From: an uncultured Clostridium sp.
GTDB taxonomy: Bacteria > Bacillota > Clostridia > TANB77 > CAG-508
Reading direction: 5' to 3'
DNA length: 25,161 nucleotides
Assembly: GCA_900554175.1 (NCBI GenBank)
Contig: USGK01000021.1
Location: forward strand, 1 to 25,161
Positions 7,984-15,400 of the stretch are shown piece after piece; position 1 is the first letter of the stretch, and the number at the start of each line of letters is the position of its first letter. The translations under genes were made by a program, and so were the position numbers. The notes under the pieces are model-generated. The model was not told where the DNA came from, did no database searches, and saw only the letters and a program-made list of their open reading frames with translations.

Positions 7984-8580
7984 ATGAAAAAAATATTAAG
8001 TATAATTTGTATAATAATTTTATTACCAGTATTATTCGTAAATGCAGTAATACTAATTAATTCATGGGTACATCCAAATGAAATACCATCTTTTTTTGGG
8101 TGGAAGCCCTTTATTGTATTATCGGGTTCAATGGAAAGTGAAATCTACTCCGGAGATATTGTAGTTGTAAAAGAAGTAGATAAAGAAAATTTAAAAGTAA
8201 ATGATGTCATAGCATTTAAAAATGATGATATTGTTGTAACACATAGAATAGTAGAAATTGTAAACGAAAATGGAACCACAAAATATATAACTAAAGGTGA
8301 TAATAACAACACTCAGGATAAAGACTATGTATTACCAGAAAATGTAGAAGGATTATATCAATTTAAAGTTAGTAATTTGGGAAATTTAGCAATGTTTATA
8401 CAAACTCCAACAGGAATGCTTGTATGCTTATCAATTCCTATATTATTACTAATTTTAGTACAAGTTTCAGAAAATGCTAAGAACAAAAAATATATAAAAG
8501 AAGAAGTAGGAAAGAAAAGAAGAATGGAAGAAGAACTCGAGGAACTAAGAAAACAAAACGAAGCACTAAAGAATAAATAA
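7984..8580 (+). CDS. sipW: Signal peptidase I, SipW type, 198 aa
   Basis: This is an ER/archaeal-type signal peptidase (family S26B). Catalytic Ser49 lies in LSGSMES, His87 in VVTHRIV replaces the lysine of ordinary bacterial enzymes, and GDNNN near 105-109 supplies the conserved Asp. There is an N-terminal membrane helix (about 5-27), PSFFGWKPFIV before the active site, and a second membrane helix (about 143-163) that ends in a charged coiled-coil tail (170-198). SipW in Bacillus subtilis removes the signal peptides of TasA and TapA. The neighbouring TasA-like genes are the obvious clients. The start has a good AAAGGTGAT site and a promoter upstream. All catalytic residues are present, in contrast to the second sipW copy at 10.2 kb. 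Confidence 0.92.
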   Translation: MKKILSIICIIILLPVLFVNAVILINSWVHPNEIPSFFGWKPFIVLSGSMESEIYSGDIVVVKEVDKENLKVNDVIAFKNDDIVVTHRIVEIVNENGTTKYITKGDNNNTQDKDYVLPENVEGLYQFKVSNLGNLAMFIQTPTGMLVCLSIPILLLILVQVSENAKNKKYIKEEVGKKRRMEEELEELRKQNEALKNK

Positions 8581-8662
8581 AATATGTTATTAAAGTTTAT
8601 AATTCAGATTAAAACTGATATTATAATTTTAAATATAGAAACAAAAGAAGGAGGTGAAAAAT

Positions 8663-9328
8663 ATGAGAAGAGAAGAAAATAAAGTAGCAAAATTTGCAAT
8701 AATAGTTCTAGCATTAACAATGATAGCATTAATACTAGTTTCTGGTACATATGCAAAATATACATCTGAATTTGAAGCAACTTCAAATGCAAGAGTTGCT
8801 AAATGGTCATTCAAAGTTAATAATAAAGACATAGCAACTTCAGAAGCTCAAGAACTAACAATAAACCTATTTAAAACAATAAAAGATACAACAGATGCAG
8901 AAGAAGTTGGAAGTAATGAAACTGATGTAAAAGCTGGAACAGCAACACAAGCAATAATAGCACCAGGAACAGCTGGAGAATTTACAATCTCTGTACAAAA
9001 CTTATCAGAAGTTACAGCAAAAGCTGAAATTGCATTTGATGTGAATACTACATTACCACTTGAATTTAAAGTGGGAGATGGAGAATGGATAGCAGCTTCA
9101 TCTTTTACTGGAGAAGTGGCAAAGGTTACTTTAGCTACATTAGCTATGGAACAAACTACAGCAACTGATACAGTGGTACAATGGAGATGGAAATACAATT
9201 CGGGAGCTATATCTGAAGGAAAATCTACAGAGAATAAAACTGGAGATGCTGCAGATACAGCATTAGGAGTTGCAGGAACTGCAACAGCAGCTGTAAAAGT
9301 TACAGTAACAGCAACACAAGTTAACTAA
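8663..9328 (+). CDS. TasA/camelysin-like secreted protein, 221 aa
   Basis: The start is placed at the ATG at 8663, six bases after AAGGAGGTG; the in-frame GTG at 8654 lies inside that ribosome site. A short basic N-terminus is followed by a hydrophobic stretch (about 9-27) and SGTYAKYTSE, the SipW-type signal-peptide pattern. The mature part is rich in Thr, Ala and Glu with beta-strand character, and contains TINLF, IIAPGTAGEFTISVQN (typical of TasA-like jelly-rolls) and WRWKYN. TasA forms the amyloid-like fibre of biofilm matrix in Bacillus; clostridial relatives are less well studied. It follows sipW after 82 bases and is closed by a terminator, so it may be made in excess as the major subunit. 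Family membership is well supported; fibre formation is inferred. Confidence 0.85.
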   Translation: MRREENKVAKFAIIVLALTMIALILVSGTYAKYTSEFEATSNARVAKWSFKVNNKDIATSEAQELTINLFKTIKDTTDAEEVGSNETDVKAGTATQAIIAPGTAGEFTISVQNLSEVTAKAEIAFDVNTTLPLEFKVGDGEWIAASSFTGEVAKVTLATLAMEQTTATDTVVQWRWKYNSGAISEGKSTENKTGDAADTALGVAGTATAAVKVTVTATQVN

Positions 9329-9339
9329 CTAAATAAATA

Positions 9340-9379
9340 AAAGCTCTATTTATAAAGATAGATAGATAGGGCTTTTATT
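9340..9379 (+). terminator. Terminator after the first TasA-like gene
   Basis: AAAGCTCTAT pairs with ATAGGGCTTT (ten pairs, one G-U) around a loop of GATA repeats, followed by a short T-rich tail (TTTTATT). Some read-through to the next gene is plausible. Confidence 0.65.
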
Positions 9380-9395
9380 GCTAAATTAAATATAC

Positions 9396-9429
9396 TCACA
9401 AAAGTAAAATAAAAATTTTATTTTTGTGA
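9396..9429 (+). promoter_or_regulatory. 15-bp hairpin upstream of the second TasA-like gene
   Basis: TCACAAAAGTAAAAT and ATTTTATTTTTGTGA form a 15-pair stem (one G-U) with an AAAA loop, about 20 bases before the ribosome site of the gene at 9468. It could be a second terminator for the upstream gene, an mRNA stabiliser or an operator. Confidence 0.45.
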
Positions 9430-9467
9430 ATACATTTAAACAAAAGAAAGGAGGCATAGCTAATAAA

Positions 9468-10130
9468 ATGGATGTGAAAGAAAAAACAAAAGAAGCGGAA
9501 GAATTGGAATTTCTTGAGATAGAAGAAAATATAGATAAAAAAAATCAACAAATTGGAAAAACAAAATACAAAATAACAATCAGAATATTAATTTTTGTAA
9601 TAATAGTTTTATTAGTTATGTTATATACCTTATGTTATAGAGTAGGAAAAATTGGTTATAATTATTTATCAATATGGGATACTAATCAAATAGTACCAAT
9701 TACAGTAACAGCAGAAGATATTGAAATAGAAACAAAAACAGAGTTAAACATTTTTACAAATTCCAAAAGAAATTGGCAAAATATTATAGAACCAATGGCG
9801 ACAGGAACATTTAAATTCAGCGTAAAAAATGACACAAATGATGATGCAGAATATCATATACAATTCTTAGATGAAATGAGTAACTTTGTAAACATGAAAT
9901 ACAAACTTAAGATGGATAATGTTTATATTGTAGGAAATAAAGATACATATGTTGGAATAGAAGAATTAGATGTGAAAAATATAGTTTCTCCAAAAGATTC
10001 TACAAGTATATTTGTTTTAGAATGGTATTGGGAAAGTGATGATGAAAAAGATACTATAGTTGGAACATCATCCGGGGACCAATACTATGGACTTGCTTTA
10101 CATATATACACACAGGCATATAAACGTTAG
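9468..10130 (+). CDS. Membrane-anchored TasA-like protein, 220 aa
   Basis: ATG at 9468 is preferred over the GTG at 9426, which has no ribosome site; the GGAGG is 13 bases before the ATG, an unusually long gap. The product begins with an acidic cytoplasmic segment of about 35 residues, then one membrane helix (about 37-57), then a beta-rich outer domain. Features such as PMATGTFKFSVKN, VLEWYWESDDEKDT and GLALHIYTQA resemble TasA-like and camelysin-type domains. Unlike its neighbours it has no short N-terminus and no clear KY cleavage pattern after the helix, so it may stay in the membrane as an anchor or base, as TapA does for TasA. That role is inference. It is followed by the second sipW gene after 39 bases, probably in one transcript. 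Confidence 0.75.
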   Translation: MDVKEKTKEAEELEFLEIEENIDKKNQQIGKTKYKITIRILIFVIIVLLVMLYTLCYRVGKIGYNYLSIWDTNQIVPITVTAEDIEIETKTELNIFTNSKRNWQNIIEPMATGTFKFSVKNDTNDDAEYHIQFLDEMSNFVNMKYKLKMDNVYIVGNKDTYVGIEELDVKNIVSPKDSTSIFVLEWYWESDDEKDTIVGTSSGDQYYGLALHIYTQAYKR

Positions 10131-10169
10131 GAAACATAGAATACTAAAAATGGAGGTCATAACAGATAA

Positions 10170-10773
10170 ATGTTATATACAGAGGAAGCTATAAGAAAAA
10201 GGCAAAGAAGGCAGAAAAAATTAAGAGATTTAAGCTCTATTATGATATATATCGTTTTGGTGCCATTACTTATTTACAATATATTTTTAATTATACAGGC
10301 TGTAGTGAAGCCGGGGGAGACTCCAAGCTTTTTTGGAATAAAAACCTATGTAATTATCTCTCGGAAGTATGGAGCCTAATTTGAGTATAGGGGATATTGT
10401 AGTAGCAAAAAAAGTAAGTGAAGACAAAATTGATGTTGACGATATTATTTGCTTTAGACAAGGACAAACAGTTATAACACACAGAATATCTGAAATCATA
10501 CAAACAGATAAGGGATTAGAATACAAAACAAAAGGAGACAACAATAACGCAGAAGATAGTGGAACAATAACTGCCAAACTGATAGAAGGAAAAGTAATAA
10601 AAAAACTGCCATATATAGGAAATTTGTCGATTGCACTTCAAAACAAAATACTATTAGTAATTATTATAATAATCTTTTATATTTACTTAGCTAAAGCAAA
10701 CAAAAGAAAAAGAAAACAAGATGAAAGAATGTTAAAAAGACTTAAGTACGAAAGAGAAAATCATACGAAATAA
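10170..10773 (+). pseudogene. Second SipW-type signal peptidase, frameshifted at the catalytic motif
   Basis: Two overlapping frames (10170-10379 and 10369-10773) together make a 200-residue SipW protein. The first has a membrane helix and PSFFGIKTYVIIS. The second has SMEPNLSIGDIVV, VITHRIS with the catalytic His, KGDNNNAED and a C-terminal membrane helix with a basic tail. They are separated by a single extra base in TCTC at 10359-10362. Removing one base restores ISGSMEP exactly, with Ser as nucleophile. As read, the first product ends in ten codons after the motif is lost, and the second lacks the nucleophile and the anchor. It could be a real mutation, a sequence error or a +1 shift at the rare CGG codon. 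The GGAGGT site is 12 bases before ATG, and an in-frame TAA directly upstream fixes that start. Confidence 0.85.
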
Positions 10774-10931
10774 AAAATTTAATTTTAATAAGTGGAAAAT
10801 ATTACTGAATTTATGAGGAGAATTTTTTGGAAGAAAGGATTCTAGGGATGTGTGAGCGGAGATAAAGGATATTTTACTGTAAAATAAATTTTATATGGGA
10901 AAGGTATACTAATAAGAAACGAGGTGAGGAA
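10774..10931 (+). promoter_or_regulatory. Regulatory gap with G-rich motif, copy 2 (10845-10885)
   Basis: This 158-bp gap holds GGGATGTGTGAG, then CGGAGATAAAGG, running into the small palindrome ATTTTACTGTAAAAT at 10871-10885. The layout is the same as at 7810-7852. Downstream are TATACT and a GAGGTGAGG ribosome site for the next gene. It may hold a second promoter of the cluster. Confidence 0.4.
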
Positions 10932-11471
10932 ATGCAAAGGCATATGTCAAATCAAAGAAAAAGATATAAATTAAATTCTAAAAGACTCATAATGTGTTTT
11001 ATTGTTACAACTATCATGGTAACAATTCTTACACTTTCAAAATATAAAACAACAACAGCAAAAGAATCTAGTGCCAAAGTTGCATTTCCTGCAATAGACT
11101 TACTATCAGATGAGATTTTAGATGTAGATATAAACCCAACAACAGAAGACAAAGAATTTATATTTGCAGTTACAAATACAGAAGAAGAAAAAAGAACAGA
11201 AGTTGCAATGAACTATACAGTAAAAATTGAGTCATTAAGCAATTTACCTTTGGAATTTGAACTATATACTTATGATAATAATACAAAAGGAACTGAAAAT
11301 TTATTACAAGGCAATGGAAATATAACAGATGATATAAATTTTAATTTTAATGAAGATAAAACAGATACATATATGCTAATTATAAAATGGAAAGACGGCC
11401 AGACAGATTATAGATTTAGTCACACCATAGACTATGTACGAGTTGTAGTAAATGGAGTACAAGTTGATTGA
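10932..11471 (+). CDS. Small secreted TasA-like protein, 179 aa
   Basis: After a basic start (QRHMSNQRKRYKLNSKR) comes a hydrophobic stretch (about 19-34) and then LSKYKTTTAKESS, resembling the SipW-type signal sequences of this locus with a KY pair just after the hydrophobic core. The mature part is about 140 residues, acidic and beta-rich, with EFIFAVTNTEEEKRTEVAMNY, and IIKWKDGQTDYRF near the end, similar in arrangement to TasA-like domains (FxFxVxN strand, then a W-K strand). It follows the G-rich motif and a good GAGGTGAGG ribosome site. The next gene starts 22 bases after its stop. It is probably a minor fibre subunit or adaptor, which is inference from context and signal type. Confidence 0.72.
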   Translation: MQRHMSNQRKRYKLNSKRLIMCFIVTTIMVTILTLSKYKTTTAKESSAKVAFPAIDLLSDEILDVDINPTTEDKEFIFAVTNTEEEKRTEVAMNYTVKIESLSNLPLEFELYTYDNNTKGTENLLQGNGNITDDINFNFNEDKTDTYMLIIKWKDGQTDYRFSHTIDYVRVVVNGVQVD

Positions 11472-11493
11472 TAGATTTTGTAAGGAGGTTATA

Positions 11494-12282
11494 ATGAGAA
11501 CAAGAAAAAAGAAACAAAAAATAAATATTAAATATATATTAATTCTTATGATTATAATCGCCCTTATTTTAATTATGAGAAGTTTCGGGAAATATGTATT
11601 AGAAAGAAAAGATACACATTCGCAAGATTCGTCTGTATTTTACTTTGAAAGTGAAATAGCAGATATTGGCGAGGGAAAAGAATATACTCTATATTGGGAT
11701 GGAACAAATACAAAGCAAATAGAATTTGGTATAAAAAATTATATAGACAAATTACAAATGACATATCAAGATATTAGGTATACGATAAAAGCAGAAATAA
11801 CACAAGGACAAGAATTAGTAACAGCAAAAATAATAGATTCAAGTGAGACAGAAATAAAAGAAACAGATGAATTAATACTTAAGGAATCAGTTTTAAGTGA
11901 CAATAAATATAAATTGTGTTTACAACCAAATGAAAGTATCATAGATGAAAGTGAAATTAGCATCGAACTAACTATTTCTTCAACAGAGCCATACACAAAG
12001 GAATTAAACTCTACATTAAAAGTAATAGTAAAAAAGGATAAAGAGTATGAATTAAAATATATAGAAAATGAAGACCACACAGTGATAAATTTAAGAACAC
12101 ATACTTTAAGAAATGATATAGAGATAGAATATGACAATACAAAATATGTAGTGGATATATCGAACAATATAGTGAAAAATTCTCAAATTAAAACAAATGG
12201 AGAAAAAAATACTATAAAAATACCAAAGAATATATTAGAAGATAATAGTAATTATGAAATAATACTTATAAATAAAGTATAA
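11494..12282 (+). CDS. Secreted or anchored protein with SipW-type signal, 262 aa
   Basis: ATG at 11494 is chosen because TAAGGAGGTTATA precedes it; the earlier in-frame ATG at 11452 lies inside the previous gene and has no site. The N-terminus is very basic (RTRKKKQKINIK), followed by a hydrophobic stretch (about 13-28) and RSFGKYVLE, again the xGKY pattern. The rest is beta-rich, with YTLYWDGTNTKQIEFGIKNY, repeated acidic stretches and a C-terminal half that may form a second beta domain (about 180-262). No Cys-based, sortase or enzyme motif is visible. It probably acts outside the cell with its neighbours and is co-transcribed with the gene before it. I do not recognise a named family beyond the shared signal type. 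Confidence 0.68.
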   Translation: MRTRKKKQKINIKYILILMIIIALILIMRSFGKYVLERKDTHSQDSSVFYFESEIADIGEGKEYTLYWDGTNTKQIEFGIKNYIDKLQMTYQDIRYTIKAEITQGQELVTAKIIDSSETEIKETDELILKESVLSDNKYKLCLQPNESIIDESEISIELTISSTEPYTKELNSTLKVIVKKDKEYELKYIENEDHTVINLRTHTLRNDIEIEYDNTKYVVDISNNIVKNSQIKTNGEKNTIKIPKNILEDNSNYEIILINKV

Positions 12283-12302
12283 AGTAATAAAGATGCTACT
12301 TA

Positions 12303-12398
12303 CTAAAAAAAGGTTTAGTTCTATATTATGATGCAATAGATAATATAGAAAATGGACATGATAGTTAAGCAAATATATGGAAAGATTTGGAATTAATT
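12303..12398 (+). pseudogene. Remnant of a GLVLYYD-type surface-protein domain
   Basis: In one frame the gap before the large gene reads GLVLYYDAIDNIENGHDS, stop, ANIWKDLE. This matches the recurring signature of clostridial surface proteins with lamin-G or lectin-like domains (LVLYYDGINNTGNGH, then T-W-K-D-L-S-G). Only about 32 codons remain, with an internal TAA and no start or ribosome site. It is most likely what is left of a larger surface-protein gene that once stood here. The recognition is from memory of the motif and needs a search. Confidence 0.5.
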
Positions 12399-12417
12399 AA
12401 GATAAGGAGGGAATAGT

Positions 12418-15400
12418 ATGATAAAAAATAAAAAACTAAAAATAGCAATAGTTACAATATTTATATTAACAATAATCATAGTCGGGATAGCTAGACTATT
12501 CCCAACTTCAAAAGCAGAAGGAGAAACAGTCTTTGGAAACAACAATGGCTATGGAATGGTAACAGTTACATATCATAGTAATTATGTACAAGGAACTGCA
12601 GAAAACGGTGAAAAAGCAGATGAAGTAACATATTCAATTACAACTCCAATATATATAAACAATAAAGGTAAATATTGTATAAGTTTTGGAGAATATAAAT
12701 TTGCAGAAAAGCAAGTATCGAGTGACGGAATATTAAACCCAAGCGAAGATGAAAACGCTATTGATACAGGTTTTAGAGGATACACATTAACAAAATCACC
12801 AGAAAATAATATTGACGAAGAAACAGGATTTTGGAAATCAGTTGCAACTGGAAGCCATGGACCAGACAATATTCCAGATACTGCATATAACAATACAAAA
12901 GTAGGAGTAAAAAGAATTTTTAATGACTGGGCAGATGGAATATATCAACAAGGCGATGAACTTGTATTATCATCAAGCAATTTTACTAATTATTCTAAAA
13001 TAAGTTATAAAAGCTCTTACGATGCAAACAGAAATGGCGGAACTGGAGCATTAGGGGATACTAGAATATATACTTTAGATGTTTATGCTCAGTGGGTTAA
13101 AGCAAATAATGTATATGTAGCATCAAGTGCAACAGAAGCAAAAGCAAAAGAATTAAATACTACTTTTGGAGTAAGTAATATTACAGCAGATAAAATAAAA
13201 ACAACTGTAACAAATGCAATAACTGCAGTTAATAAATTGGGTGCAAATTTCTATGAAAATTATATCATTGTAACAGATTATGCTGCTAACTCTCAATTAG
13301 GATATACTATAAAATCATCCGCAAATACAGGTGGAAATGGATTTACAATTACCTCAAAATATTTTGGGAAGGATACAGAAGGAAGACTTAAGCTTAATGG
13401 CTCAAACCCTGAATTTATACAATATGAAGATCTGAAAATAAGAGATATAGATATAACGTGTGCTTCTAATGGAAATGCTGGGGTGAATGAAATATATACA
13501 CAAGGGAATTGCCTAATATTTGAGTATGGGATAAGACTCTTTAGAGGAAATACTGTTACATCTGCGATGAGCAATGAAATAACTAAAAATGCTTCTGTAA
13601 CTGGATTTATTAATATAGATGTTGATGGATATAAAGACTTTGGCACAAGTAGGGCTTCTTATGCTAAAATACTAAGCGGACATGCTTTCAGAGTAATAAT
13701 AGATAGACAAAGTTCAAGTATATATACAAACAAATATGTATATTATGAAATAGGAGGAACTGCAATTTGCGATATGCTTTTAGCAGGTCCTGCGCAAGGA
13801 ACAATTCAAAATGTTACAAGTTATATGAGTGTTAAAGATTGTGCAACTGTTAGAGATTTTTATGGTGGAAATCAAGGGTTCAATGCAACAAACTATTTGG
13901 CGAAAGATTGCACTTCATATTTGAATATATATTCAAATGCAAAAATTACAAGAGGAATATATGGAGGAGGAGGAGGAAGAAGTAGAAGTATTCCTTTCTT
14001 CTCGGGAAATATATACATAAATGTTTGTGGCGGAGAAGTTAATACTATTTATGGAGCTGGTGCAGCGAGTGTTATAGTTAAAAAGTCTGATGGTACAGAT
14101 AGTACAATAAATATTAATGTATTAGGTGGAAAGGTTTCTACCATTTATGGCGCTGGGTATGGAATGAGTCCAGATGAAACTGGAGGAGTATTTAATGCAT
14201 TTACAATAGTTGATGGTTCATTAAATGGAAATGTAAACATAAAAACATCTAATTCCACAATAGGTTCAATTTATGGTGGCGGTGAAGGATATAGTAGCGC
14301 AAATGGATGCGCATTTAGAAATGGTGATGCTACAATTACAATTTCAGAAGGAACAATTATAGAAGGAAATGTTTATGGCGGAGGAAAAGGTTTTGAAGCC
14401 CATCCAGAAGCAACAGGAATATCAAGCTTTAGCAGAGCATTAGCATGGGAAGGTACATATAAATTAGATAGTAGTATAACCTCAAAAACAAATTCGATAG
14501 AAACAGCATCTGTAATAAACGGAAAAACTGTTATAAACATTGAAGATGGTGTAACAGTAAATGGAAATGTGTATGGTGGAGGAGAATATGCACCAACAAT
14601 TTCGGAAGAAGGCTCAGAAGTAAATATTACAGGAGGCACAATTAAAGGAGAAGTATTTGGCGGTGGAAACGCAGCAACTGTAACAAGCACAAAATTAAAC
14701 ATTAGTGGAGGAACTCTTACAAATGTATATGGTGGAGGAAATGCAGCAGATGTAGATAATACGACTCTAAATATTACAGGTGGTACACTAGAAAATATCT
14801 ATGGAGGTGGAAAATCTGGAAATGTAATAGGCTCTACAAGTACAAATATAAGTAAAGTAACTGCAAATGACGTATTTGGTGGAGGATATGAAGGAGACGT
14901 ATTAGTAAATGCTTCAACTACAATTACTTCAGGTACATATAAAAATGTATTTGGAGGAGGAGACCAAGGGCATATTGGAGAAGAGACTGAAGAAGGAGAA
15001 GAAGCAACTGGGGGAAATATAACTTTAATAATAGGAAATGAAAGTGATTTGGGAGTAATAGTAACAGAAATTGCTTATGGTGGTGGAAAAGGTAAAATTG
15101 AAGATGGTAAAGAAGATGCAAGTGATTTTCCAACAGCATATGGAACTGCAATAGTAACAATCCAAGGAATAAAAACAAATGTAGCAAATTATGGTTCAAA
15201 AACTTTAGGAAAAGTTGTAGGAGATGTAGACGTTATATTTAAAGATTATTGGTCAGGAAATTCTACTGCTAAATACAAAACGATGAATGGTATAGACAGA
15301 GCTACAACAGTTACATTTGAAAAAAGTTATGTATTACTTACAAATACAGATGGAAGCGGAATTTCAGCTATAGAAAACTTAGAGATTCCAGATGGAAGCG

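Noticed and set aside
8848..9198. Minus-strand frame of 116 codons inside the first TasA-like gene
   Set aside because: It is a shadow of the strongly patterned coding strand, with no ribosome site or recognisable product.
10369..10773. An independent gene starting at the ATG at 10369
   Set aside because: That Met is the residue following the catalytic Ser of SipW; the frame is the downstream half of the broken peptidase and has no own ribosome site.
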